From a virus: 22,514 nucleotides of DNA. Position numbers and translations under genes: made by a program. This document shows, piece by piece, positions 1 through 5,206 of the stretch (position 1 is the stretch's first letter; each line of letters starts with the position of its first letter). The DNA lies in IMG/VR virus record IMGVR_UViG_3300035070_002194, positions 1 through 22,514 of that record; one strand, given 5' to 3'. The notes below the pieces were generated by a model. The model did no database searches. It was not told the DNA's origin and saw only the letters and a list, made by a program, of their open reading frames with translations.

Positions 1-44
1 TGTTACTTTTGGTAACACTTTCCGTTACTAATGGTAACACTTTT
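1..44. repeat. Two 22-bp tandem repeats with internal palindromes (operator- or iteron-like)
   Basis: Two adjacent 22-bp units share GTTACT-N2-TGGTAACACTTT. Each contains an inverted repeat with a 5-bp spacer: TGTTAC/GTAACA at 1-17 and CGTTAC/GTAACA at 23-39. The 22-bp period places both sites on one face of the helix, as expected for cooperative dimer binding. The array starts at the window edge, so more copies may lie to the left. The binding protein is unknown. Confidence 0.6.
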
Positions 45-68
45 CCTCTTTTTTATCTACTTTGTGTA

Positions 69-109
69 GTGTGTCGTGATTAGATAAGTGTGTGTCGTCA
101 ACAGATAAG
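69..109. repeat. Two 20-bp direct repeats upstream of the first gene
   Basis: Positions 69-88 and 90-109 share GTGTGTCGT, four variable bases and AGATAAG, with a 21-bp period. They lie 50-95 bp before the first start codon and overlap the -35 of a weak promoter candidate (TCGTCA 95-100, 17 bp, TGTAAT 118-123). They look like regulator sites for the rightward small-gene cluster. The promoter itself is a weak call. Confidence 0.5.
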
Positions 110-123
110 CATCATTGTGTAAT
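95..123 (+). promoter_or_regulatory. Weak sigma70-like promoter candidate for the left small-gene cluster
   Basis: TCGTCA (95-100, 4 of 6 to consensus) and TGTAAT (118-123, 5 of 6) are separated by 17 bp. Transcription would start near 130, about 33 bases before the first start codon at 163. The second 20-bp direct repeat covers the -35 box. The match is modest and no better candidate was seen in 1-162. Confidence 0.35.
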
Positions 124-162
124 GTCAATACAATAGACACCTCACTAACAGAGGATAATACA

Positions 163-396
163 ATGATTGATTTGAACTGGATACAAAAAACACTTGGCAA
201 ACACAAAATGTCATTTGTTGAGGATATAACCAACAATGGTGGAGTGCTAGACATAATGTTGACTGAAGGTTACAGAGTAGCAAATTATGATGAAACTTTA
301 ATTGTCATTGATTACTCTGATGGATCAATGAATAAGACAGCAATTAAAGAGGAATTGAACTGGCGGTTTAGCCAGATTGAGAGCTACTTATTGTAA
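163..396 (+). CDS. Small protein of unknown function (77 aa)
   Basis: First gene of the rightward small-gene cluster. The start is ATG 163, preceded by GAGG (151-154) with an 8-nt spacer. An upstream TTG in the same frame (115) lacks a ribosome site and lies in the repeat region, so it was not used. The protein is acidic and soluble, with a central stretch rich in D, Y and T and a short C-terminal helix (KEELNWRFSQIESYLL). It has no membrane segment and no recognised motif. Genes like this at the edge of a phage early region are often host-takeover or anti-defence factors, but nothing in the sequence shows that here. Confidence 0.7.
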   Translation: MIDLNWIQKTLGKHKMSFVEDITNNGGVLDIMLTEGYRVANYDETLIVIDYSDGSMNKTAIKEELNWRFSQIESYLL

Positions 397-421
397 CTAT
401 TTAACAACTAGGAGTAACAAC

Positions 422-604
422 ATGGACAACCTTACTTACAACCAAAAAATCAGAAAAGCTGGAATCAATATTATTCGAACCAACACAAGGCTCCTCGACC
501 GTAAGTTAGTTTTTATGGAATACAAAGGCAAACGCATTAGGCGCCCAATGCAGCCAAGCGAAGCCGTTGAATTGATAAAAGAAGAGTTTGGCCTTGAAAT
601 ATAA
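422..604 (+). CDS. Small basic protein of unknown function (60 aa)
   Basis: Start chosen at ATG 422 behind GGAG (411-414) in the cassette TTTAACAACTAGGAG. An upstream in-frame start at 377 would overlap the previous gene and lacks this site. The product is rich in K and R (NTRLLDRKLVFMEYKGKRIRRPMQPSEAVELIKEEFG) and is predicted soluble. The last 20 residues look like a short acidic helix. The charge could suit nucleic-acid binding, but no fold is recognised. Confidence 0.7.
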   Translation: MDNLTYNQKIRKAGINIIRTNTRLLDRKLVFMEYKGKRIRRPMQPSEAVELIKEEFGLEI

Positions 605-624
605 CTAAAGTGTATAGCTATAAT
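594..624 (+). promoter_or_regulatory. Internal sigma70-like promoter
   Basis: TTGAAA (594-599) and a perfect TATAAT (619-624) are separated by 19 bp. The -35 box overlaps the end of the preceding gene, and transcription would begin about 15 bases before the gene at 648. The spacer is at the long end of the usual range, which lowers confidence. Confidence 0.45.
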
Positions 625-647
625 TTAACAACTGGGAGTAACAAACA

Positions 648-854
648 ATGAAAATTAGAATTGATTATACACTTGATGTAGACCCTAAAGTCATTAAACA
701 GTTAATGCAACAAACGTTGTTAGCTGATAGCGATGAACCCATTAGGGATTTTGTAAGGTCGCACGTAATTAGTGGCGGTGTTAGCGTTATGTCTGAGGCT
801 TTATATAACGCGGGTTTACCAGATGCCGTTGACGTTATCAAGACAAACATTTAA
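648..854 (+). CDS. Small protein of unknown function (68 aa)
   Basis: ATG 648 follows GGGAG (634-638) in a TTTAACAACTGGGAG cassette. The sequence begins with a short beta-like stretch (MKIRIDYTLDVDP) followed by predicted helices (KVIKQLMQQTLL; VSVMSEALYNAGLPDAVDVI). It has no membrane segment, no cysteine and no known motif. Its stop codon is part of the TTTAACAAC sequence that opens the next intergenic cassette. A promoter candidate lies just upstream (594-624). Confidence 0.7.
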   Translation: MKIRIDYTLDVDPKVIKQLMQQTLLADSDEPIRDFVRSHVISGGVSVMSEALYNAGLPDAVDVIKTNI

Positions 855-875
855 CAACAAGCAGAGGATAATACA

Positions 876-1199
876 ATGAAAAAGCCAACGCAACATGAGT
901 TCTGCGCTCTGACAACTGACAGTATCGAGTCATTAGAAAACGAATTATCCGCTATCGTAAGCCGCATCGAGCAGCGCAAAGATAATTTAGTCTCAAAGGC
1001 AGGCTTTTGCGCCAATAGCACTATAGAAGGTTTGTGTGACGGGTCTATCAGCGTGACGACCGATGAAGAGCGTGACCGGATTCATGAAATCAAACAAGAG
1101 TTAATGTCACGCACAGGCGAGATAATGGAAAATGCCAGAGCGCGTAATTTAGCAAGACGCGCGGCGAAGAAGGCATTACGTCAAGCAAGCAGAGGATAA
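876..1199 (+). CDS. Helical charged protein of unknown function (107 aa)
   Basis: ATG 876 is preceded by the repeated start cassette CAGAGGATAATACAATG. The protein is largely alpha-helical: an N-terminal helix with spaced leucines and isoleucines (residues about 16-34, SIESLENELSAIVSRIEQRK) and a strongly basic C-terminal tail (ARARNLARRAAKKALRQASRG). A coiled-coil dimer with a nucleic-acid-binding tail is plausible but unproven. The two Cys are not arranged as a zinc site. Confidence 0.7.
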   Translation: MKKPTQHEFCALTTDSIESLENELSAIVSRIEQRKDNLVSKAGFCANSTIEGLCDGSISVTTDEERDRIHEIKQELMSRTGEIMENARARNLARRAAKKALRQASRG

Positions 1200-1205
1200 A
1201 TAACA

Positions 1206-1412
1206 ATGACTACTCAACAGCTTTTCAACCAGTTAGATCAAGACAGTTTTAACGTGGGCACTACAATGTTGGAAATTGGTGGATATAAGGTTAGACAGCG
1301 AACCCAATGGAATTTTGGCAGTAGTGGAAAGGGGACTACTACTCGATGGGAAGTAGACGGTAAGCGTATTTCCAAGGCGAGCCTCGCTGAGTTATTAAAC
1401 GTAACTTTTTAA
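1206..1412 (+). CDS. Small basic protein of unknown function (68 aa)
   Basis: Starts six bases after the previous stop. The ribosome site GAGG lies within the end of the preceding gene (CAGAGGATAAATAACAATG), so the two are probably translationally coupled. A mostly beta sequence (GYKVRQRTQWNFGSSG, TTTRWEVDGKRISKASLAELL) includes a Gly/Ser/Thr loop. The pattern resembles a small beta-sheet protein ending in a helix. No family recognised. Confidence 0.7.
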   Translation: MTTQQLFNQLDQDSFNVGTTMLEIGGYKVRQRTQWNFGSSGKGTTTRWEVDGKRISKASLAELLNVTF

Positions 1413-1435
1413 CAACACAAACAGAGGATAATACA

Positions 1436-1591
1436 ATGAATAACGCATTAAAGATCAAAAAAGCAAAAGAGGCCAAAGCAGAGGCGCGTAGAGAGTTTAT
1501 CACAGAGTTTATATGCTGGACTATCTTACTACCACTGGCAGGCATGACACTGGCCCTATTCATGGCGATAGCCACTATCATACTACTGTAA
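1436..1591 (+). CDS. 51-aa single-pass membrane protein
   Basis: ATG 1436 sits behind the same CAGAGGATAATACAATG cassette as its neighbours, which supports translation. Residues 1-24 are highly charged (NNALKIKKAKEAKAEARREF), and residues about 26-51 form one long hydrophobic segment ending at the stop codon. This is a tail-anchored small membrane protein. Phage early membrane peptides of this kind include superinfection-exclusion and membrane-poisoning factors, but nothing here decides the role. Confidence 0.65.
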   Translation: MNNALKIKKAKEAKAEARREFITEFICWTILLPLAGMTLALFMAIATIILL

Positions 1592-1601
1592 GGGGAATAC
1601 A

Positions 1602-1754
1602 ATGGTTGAAGCTAAACCCAATCTCAACAACAAAAAAGACATGAAACAATTTAATACCGTAAGAGAGGCCGTTGACTACTTAAATGAGATAACAGGCTTT
1701 GCAATGGACGCAGAGAGCTGGCGACTAATCGGAAAACTGCGACTAATACTATAA
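1602..1754 (+). CDS. 50-aa protein of unknown function
   Basis: ATG 1602 begins 10 bases after the preceding stop, with AGGGGAATACAATG as ribosome site and spacer. The product (MVEAKPNLNNKKDMKQFN, TVREAVDYLNEITGFAMD) has a predicted helix in the middle and a basic C-terminus (WRLIGKLRLIL). It is the last gene of the rightward cluster and is followed directly by the terminator at 1759. No homology recognised. Confidence 0.6.
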   Translation: MVEAKPNLNNKKDMKQFNTVREAVDYLNEITGFAMDAESWRLIGKLRLIL

Positions 1755-1758
1755 AATT

Positions 1759-1784
1759 AAGGGGCTATCACAGCCCCTTTTTTT
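1759..1784. terminator. Intrinsic terminator, probably bidirectional
   Basis: AAGGGGCT (1759-1766), loop ATCAC and AGCCCCTT (1772-1779) form an 8-bp stem followed by a T-run to 1784. On the other strand the stem is followed by TTAATTTT, so it can also stop leftward transcripts. It lies exactly between the convergent small-gene cluster and the leftward operon, and overlaps the last stop codon of the latter. Confidence 0.88.
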
Positions 1785-2022
1785 AACCCTGCTCCGTTTT
1801 AATTAATCTTTTTAAATACCATTCAGCCTTTTGCAGAGACTCAACACCGCCTTTCTCTTTATAACGCCATAGGTACTTCATGCAACAAGCCTTACAGTGT
1901 GCCGCGAACTCTGCCCGAGTCATACTAGCTTCAATCGCGTCGATGCATTCAACCTTCCCTTGATAATGCGATGGATTGTTAACATTGCAATTCCCTGCCA
2001 TTTCATTTTTAATTAACGCCAT
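1783..2022 (-). CDS. DUF3310 family protein (79 aa)
   Basis: Contains the DUF3310 signature: NPSHYQGKVECIDAIEAS (residues about 16-33), AAHCKACCMKYLWRYKEKG and the closing VESLQKAEWYLKRLI. This short domain is common in phages and also occurs at the end of T7 gp1.7, a nucleotide kinase, but alone its activity is unknown. A strong AGGAGGTA precedes ATG 2022. It is the last gene of the leftward operon and ends inside the terminator hairpin's T-run. Confidence 0.85.
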   Translation of the reverse strand: MALIKNEMAGNCNVNNPSHYQGKVECIDAIEASMTRAEFAAHCKACCMKYLWRYKEKGGVESLQKAEWYLKRLIKTEQG

Positions 2023-2024
2023 TT

Positions 2025-2057
2025 TACCTCCTAATCTTTTGCCTCTGTGGATATATC
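2025..2057 (-). repeat. Copied gene-junction cassette, copy A
   Basis: 33-bp unit combining the end of one gene (encoding STEAKD), the stop codon and the GGAGGTA ribosome site of the next. Copy B is 2316-2348 (two differences) and copy C is 2803-2827 (one difference over 25 bp). Confidence 0.75.
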
Positions 2058-2309
2058 GCTAAGGTACTTAGCATCAATATCAAACAATAATTTTAGAACT
2101 CTACTAGCGGCATCGTTAGCAACTGCATAGCTATTTATACCCTCAGAATAATTGTCTCGTTCTAACTCTGCATCCTCAATCGCATCCAAACACATGTTTG
2201 CTATACGGCAATGCCAACTGTGAGCATAACTCCCTTTTTTACTAGGGTTACCATCGAGCTCCATTGCTTGTGCTATCACAATTGCTTTTCGTACTGTTTT
2301 ATCGTCCAT
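2031..2309 (-). CDS. Small acidic protein of unknown function (92 aa)
   Basis: Strong GGAGGTA site before ATG 2309. The sequence is predicted all-helical (KTVRKAIVIAQAMELDG; CRIANMCLDAIEDAELERD; NDAASRVLKLLFDIDAKYL). The last residues, STEAKD, are encoded by a 33-bp sequence also present almost unchanged at 2316-2348, and in shorter form at 2803-2827. No family recognised. Confidence 0.7.
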   Translation of the reverse strand: MDDKTVRKAIVIAQAMELDGNPSKKGSYAHSWHCRIANMCLDAIEDAELERDNYSEGINSYAVANDAASRVLKLLFDIDAKYLSDISTEAKD

Positions 2310-2315
2310 CTTTAC

Positions 2316-2348
2316 TACCTCCTAACCTTTTGCCTCTGTGGATGTATC
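2316..2348 (-). repeat. Copied gene-junction cassette, copy B
   Basis: Matches copy A at all but two of 33 positions. Here the coding half is not in frame: the upstream membrane-protein gene stops at 2347, at the cassette's edge. A +1 frame would read DTSTEAKG then stop. The gene upstream may therefore have replaced or frameshifted an older reading frame. Confidence 0.7.
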
Positions 2349-2565
2349 AATATTTTTTAACAAAAACCTCAACCAGAACCCAATAAGCCACCCACAATAA
2401 ATTGAACAAGAGCAACAATTTTGTAAAAGTTGAAAATGCAGGAATCACACTAGGCCAAAACAAAATCAACACAATGGTTCCAACAAAACATAAGCCCGAA
2501 ACTATCATTCCAACAAAACATAAGCCCGAAACTATCATGAATATAAAATTAACCCAATCTTTCAT
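2347..2565 (-). CDS. 72-aa membrane protein with an exact internal duplication
   Basis: Start chosen at ATG 2565, directly behind TTAGGAGGTAAGAAG. A longer reading frame upstream has no such site and overlaps the next gene. Nearly the whole protein is hydrophobic, with two or three membrane segments: about residues 8-30, 30-45 and 48-66 (FTKLLLLFNLLWVAYWVLVEV). The decapeptide MIVSGLCFVG occurs twice in a row, encoded by an exact 30-bp tandem repeat. Membrane protein of unknown role. Confidence 0.7.
   Translation of the reverse strand: MKDWVNFIFMIVSGLCFVGMIVSGLCFVGTIVLILFWPSVIPAFSTFTKLLLLFNLLWVAYWVLVEVFVKKY
2478..2537 (-). repeat. Perfect 30-bp tandem duplication
   Basis: Two identical adjacent 30-bp units (2478-2507 and 2508-2537) inside a membrane-protein gene. 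The unit is a multiple of three and keeps the frame, doubling MIVSGLCFVG in the membrane segment. The lack of any difference points to a recent event. Confidence 0.9.
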
Positions 2566-2593
2566 CTTCTTACCTCCTAATTGATTACTGTAT

Positions 2594-2797
2594 TTATTGT
2601 TCCAGCCGCATTCGATTATAAAATTCTTCTTCTTCCTTAAAATGGTTTTCGGCCATACAACAATGTCCGTTGACAAGTTCAGCATATTTCCAATTTTCTT
2701 CTATCAGAGAGTTTAAGCCTACTTCTGACATAGCCATGACTGAACCATTTTCATATGTAGGAGCGCCGCACATGCCACACCTATATCTATTTGCCAT
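2594..2797 (-). CDS. Small Cys-rich, probably zinc-binding protein (67 aa)
   Basis: GGAGGTAGGAAG precedes ATG 2797. The N-terminus carries RCGMCGAPTY (C8-x2-C11), and a second cluster GHCCMAENH (residues about 44-52) supplies two Cys and a His, enough for one zinc knuckle. The C-terminus is acidic and helical. Zinc binding is inferred from the spacing only. No named family recognised. Confidence 0.65.
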   Translation of the reverse strand: MANRYRCGMCGAPTYENGSVMAMSEVGLNSLIEENWKYAELVNGHCCMAENHFKEEEEFYNRMRLEQ

Positions 2798-2802
2798 CTT
2801 CC

Positions 2803-2827
2803 TACCTCCTAATCTTTTGTCTCTGTG
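2803..2827 (-). repeat. Copied gene-junction cassette, copy C
   Basis: Shares 24 of 25 bases with copy A (2025-2049). It covers the end of the gene at 2809, its stop codon and the ribosome site of the gene at 2594. Confidence 0.7.
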
Positions 2828-3039
2828 TAAACGTCTCCGTCAGCAACATTAACCATCGTTTCCACTTGAATGTGGCTCGCGGAAAACACTTCTGCTAATG
2901 CTTTTAATCCTTTCGCATTCTCAATCAAACCTTCAGCAATGCTCGACATTGTTCCCACCACGCTTTTATCAAATTTTACGCCAGTAAATGTGCAGTTATG
3001 AAATTCAGCCGCATTTTTTTCATTATTTTCATTTGTCAT
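2809..3039 (-). CDS. Small protein of unknown function (76 aa)
   Basis: ATG 3039 follows TTAGGAG. The N-terminal part resembles a short strand pattern (FHNCTFTGVKFDKSVVG), followed by a helix (SIAEGLIENAKGLKALAEVFSAS) and a final YTETKD encoded in copy C of the junction cassette (2803-2827). It has its own promoter cassette upstream (3064-3091). No family recognised. Confidence 0.65.
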   Translation of the reverse strand: MTNENNEKNAAEFHNCTFTGVKFDKSVVGTMSSIAEGLIENAKGLKALAEVFSASHIQVETMVNVADGDVYTETKD

Positions 3040-3063
3040 TTTTAAATCTCCTAATTAATATTT

Positions 3064-3091
3064 ATTTTAAACCTACTATCGGTAGTGTGAA
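3064..3091 (-). promoter_or_regulatory. Leftward promoter in duplicated cassette, copy 1
   Basis: Read leftward: TTCACA (3091-3086), a 16-bp spacer and TAAAAT (3069-3064). The surrounding 3048-3117 is about 70 bp almost identical to 3319-3388. The spacer holds the small inverted repeat CTAC-N5-GTAG, a possible operator. It would drive the genes from 3039 leftward. Confidence 0.6.
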
Positions 3092-3117
3092 TACCTATAT
3101 CCACTAAATTTTAAACA

Positions 3118-3309
3118 TTATGCCTCCCACTTAAAATGTTTATTTCGGCCTTCTTGAAAACCGTAATTCCAAGCCATGAAAGCCTGTGTTTCATTTTTAC
3201 AATAAGGGTTGGTTAGCTCTGTTCGGTTTTGTAGCCCATGACCATACCCCTGTTCATAAGCAACACAGATAGCCAGTGTTTCATCATCAATCATGGTGTC
3301 TTTTTCCAT
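3118..3309 (-). CDS. RMF-like small protein (63 aa)
   Basis: Residues about 16-52 (AYEQGYGHGLQNRTELTNPY, then AFMAWNYGFQEGRNK) follow the pattern of ribosome modulation factor: A-x2-x-GY-x2-G, a polar turn, NPY in place of CPY, then an aromatic W-x2-G helix. RMF dimerises 70S ribosomes in gammaproteobacteria, and phage relatives are annotated without proven function. The start ATG 3309 has a GGAGAGAG site; ATG 3294 is an alternative. It is expressed from its own promoter cassette (3335-3362). The similarity was judged by eye. Confidence 0.6.
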   Translation of the reverse strand: MEKDTMIDDETLAICVAYEQGYGHGLQNRTELTNPYCKNETQAFMAWNYGFQEGRNKHFKWEA

Positions 3310-3334
3310 CTTTACTCTCTCCTAATCAATATTT

Positions 3335-3362
3335 ATTTTGAATCTACTGTCGGTACTGTCAA
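3335..3362 (-). promoter_or_regulatory. Leftward promoter in duplicated cassette, copy 2
   Basis: Read leftward: a perfect TTGACA (3362-3357), a 16-bp spacer and CAAAAT (3340-3335). It lies in the 70-bp cassette 3319-3388, duplicated at 3048-3117 with about eight differences. Copy 2 has the better -35 and copy 1 the better -10. It would drive the RMF-like gene and those beyond. Confidence 0.6.
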
Positions 3363-3398
3363 CACCTATATCCACTAACTTTTAAACACTACTACTTC

Positions 3399-4565
3399 CT
3401 AATATGGTGTTACCGTTGATCGCTCAACCTCGCCATGATCAACGTGATATGTGATTGAATGTGCCGCCCTTTTAGACACAAATCCACCTCTAGCCGCGTA
3501 AGCATCTCTAGCCGCGAGCGTTGGGTGTCTCTCCGTGATAGCCCCCCCGCCCTCTGAAATATGCGCCTCAGAGTGATGGTAATGCCCTGTGTGAATGTAA
3601 CAATACTCTGTATCACCCCACATTGACCTGTAACGCGGCTCACTGGCGAATAACTGGGGTAACTGTGCGTTCTTCTTTTTGTGACCATGATGGAAGCCTA
3701 ACATGATCTTACCATGTTGGTGTGCATAATAAGGGAACTCAGTATCGTCAACCTCTAGCCTATCATTATTTCTATAAATCTGCTTGGCCGCTTTTCTGAG
3801 CCATGCGCTACCGTACTCGTCGTGGTTTCCCTCGCACACAATGATCTTTACCTTTGAAAACTTGGTCAACATCAACTCAACACAACCCATCATAATGATC
3901 ATAGATAGTTCAATCATCTTAGAACTTCGGCTATCCGCGTCTAAAAGGTGTCCACTAGCAGGCGTAACTGCCTTTAACGAATCAAAGTGCAAGAAGTCAC
4001 CCTGTAAGTTTAATATGCCTACCTCAGAGGCAGGCGAATTAGCAACCAACTGATTAACCGCTTTGAAGGCTGTACTCTCAGCAATTTTAACGTCCCAATC
4101 ACCGCCAGTTTCAGCCTCCCAAGCATACATTCCCAAATGATAGTCAGTTAGTGTAATTAGCGTACACAAGTCCTCATTAGCCACGCTAGGCGGCTCAATT
4201 ACAGGCGCAGGTAGCCACTTATAATTCTCTATGGCGTTTAGCATAGTCTCAATAGCTAATTTTTTGTCTGGCGATTGCTTCACCCACTGTAAGCCCACAC
4301 TACCGTCAGCCTTGTATGCCGTACTGACACCAGTTACCCCAAACCCACTAGCCGTTTTATGTATCAAGTCAGACTCAGGCTCATAACCGCCTGTAGCAGA
4401 CTTATTTCTCGCGCAGGTAATCGCTTGTGTAATCGCAGTTTTTGACTTACCGAGCGCATCAGCCGCTTTGCGGTGGCTACCATGCTCTATCACCGCCTCA
4501 ACAGCCTCAATTTGCTTATCAGTCAGACGACTATAAACCTCTCGCAAATAAATCAAGTTATCCAT
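3399..4565 (-). CDS. Helix-turn-helix / calcineurin-like metallophosphoesterase (388 aa)
   Basis: The C-terminal two thirds is a binuclear-metal phosphoesterase with all signature blocks: DYH (D141, H143), GD (189-190), GNHDE (246-250), FHHGH (291-295) and HTGHYHH (325-331). The family hydrolyses phosphodiesters or phosphomonoesters; phage members are often annotated as metallophosphatase or DNA exonuclease, and the substrate here is unknown. Residues 12-50 form a helix-turn-helix (KQIEAVEAVIEHGSHRKAAD, ALGKSKTAITQAI), suggesting DNA targeting. ATG 4565 was chosen over a longer start because it follows AGGAGAGAGTG. The first 61 bases are copied inside the YopX gene at 5020-5080. Confidence 0.85.
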   Translation of the reverse strand: MDNLIYLREVYSRLTDKQIEAVEAVIEHGSHRKAADALGKSKTAITQAITCARNKSATGGYEPESDLIHKTASGFGVTGVSTAYKADGSVGLQWVKQSPDKKLAIETMLNAIENYKWLPAPVIEPPSVANEDLCTLITLTDYHLGMYAWEAETGGDWDVKIAESTAFKAVNQLVANSPASEVGILNLQGDFLHFDSLKAVTPASGHLLDADSRSSKMIELSMIIMMGCVELMLTKFSKVKIIVCEGNHDEYGSAWLRKAAKQIYRNNDRLEVDDTEFPYYAHQHGKIMLGFHHGHKKKNAQLPQLFASEPRYRSMWGDTEYCYIHTGHYHHSEAHISEGGGAITERHPTLAARDAYAARGGFVSKRAAHSITYHVDHGEVERSTVTPY

Positions 4566-4767
4566 CACTCTCTCCTGTTGGTGGTTCGGGAAGTGGCATC
4601 CAGTGAGTAATAAGTTCAATTTCTACGCAAGAAGGTCCACAAATCATAGGTTCAAAAAAACCGTACTTTTTAGAATAACCCATGCAATCCACAGCCCCAC
4701 ACGCACAAACCAATACCCAATCAAATTTTGGATCTGGAAGTTTTTCTTTAACACTTATCCACTTCAT
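4558..4767 (-). CDS. DUF551 family protein (69 aa)
   Basis: Matches DUF551: an N-terminal WISVKEKLPDP, a central strand with VLVC and a C-terminal THWMPLPEPP. This family is widespread in phages and prophages and its function is unknown. ATG 4767 was chosen behind GGAGAGAGTG; the adjacent in-frame GTG (4770) is less likely. The end overlaps the start of the metallophosphoesterase by 8 bases, which suggests coupling. Several Cys (CACGAVDC) could bind metal, though this is not a family trait known to me. Confidence 0.85.
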   Translation of the reverse strand: MKWISVKEKLPDPKFDWVLVCACGAVDCMGYSKKYGFFEPMICGPSCVEIELITHWMPLPEPPTGESDG

Positions 4768-5203
4768 CACTCTCTCCTAATAGCTCAGGGTTTTCGTATA
4801 TGTTACCTATCACTTCTAAATCTCCTACACTACCAAAATATATAAATGTATCTTCTTGGTCATGAAGGAACCAATGTATATCAATAACTTTCAAATACCC
4901 CTTAATTGGAGCACCGCGTTTCTTTCCAGTAACGATATCACCCTCATAAATTTCAACGTCTTTTTTATCTTTCATGCCGCTGTATTGCCTTCGGGCTACT
5001 AGGCTGTATTTATTAATCGCCTCAATCTGCTCGTCAGTCAGACGACGATAAACCTTTCGCAAATAAATCAAGTTATCCATGAAGCGCTTGTTCTTATCTC
5101 TTTCGGCGTTGCCCTTCTCAATTTCGTCAAGCGTGTAGCGTAGGTCTATCAGTTGACCTGTTTCGTTGTGTTGGTAAATGTAACTAAATTTAATTTCCCG
5201 CAT
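4748..5203 (-). CDS. YopX family protein carrying a foreign segment (151 aa)
   Basis: The ends match the YopX family: MREIKFSYI at the N-terminus, YSGMKDKKDVEIYEGDIV (residues 74-91) and EVIGNIYENPEL near the C-terminus. YopX proteins are common small phage proteins of unknown function. Residues 42-62 (MDNLIYLRKVYRRLTDEQIEA) are not YopX-like; they match the first 21 residues of the metallophosphoesterase at 4565, in the same frame. ATG 5203 follows AGGAGAGAGTG (GTG 5206 is the alternative), and the 3' end overlaps the DUF551 gene by 20 bases. Confidence 0.82.
   Translation of the reverse strand: MREIKFSYIYQHNETGQLIDLRYTLDEIEKGNAERDKNKRFMDNLIYLRKVYRRLTDEQIEAINKYSLVARRQYSGMKDKKDVEIYEGDIVTGKKRGAPIKGYLKVIDIHWFLHDQEDTFIYFGSVGDLEVIGNIYENPELLGESDEVDKC
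5020..5080 (-). repeat. In-frame copy of the metallophosphoesterase 5' end inside yopX
   Basis: The 61 bases 5020-5080 match 4505-4565 at all but five positions. Both copies are read in the same frame, starting at MDNLIYLR. In the source gene this is the true N-terminus; in the YopX gene it is internal (residues 42-62). Confidence 0.85.
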
Positions 5204-5206
5204 CAC

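Noticed and set aside
1-109. CRISPR array at the left edge
   Set aside because: Units are directly adjacent with 0-1 bp between them and there are no unique spacers.
115-162. Longer start for the first + strand gene (TTG 115)
   Set aside because: No ribosome site, runs through the repeat region, while ATG 163 has GAGG at proper distance.
1339-1602. Minus-strand frame over the end of the small-gene cluster
   Set aside because: It is antisense to two plus-strand genes with standard start cassettes and has no ribosome site.
2347-2349. Programmed +1 frameshift adding DTSTEAKG to the membrane protein
   Set aside because: The AAAAAAT run is suggestive but there is no known +1 site; a copied junction explains the out-of-frame match more simply.
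2586-2685. Upstream extension of the 72-aa membrane protein to 112 aa
   Set aside because: It overlaps the Cys-rich gene and has no ribosome site, whereas ATG 2565 has GGAGGTA.
3410-3688. Second minus-strand frame inside the metallophosphoesterase
   Set aside because: The main frame has all catalytic motifs; this one is Arg/Ser-rich shadow coding.
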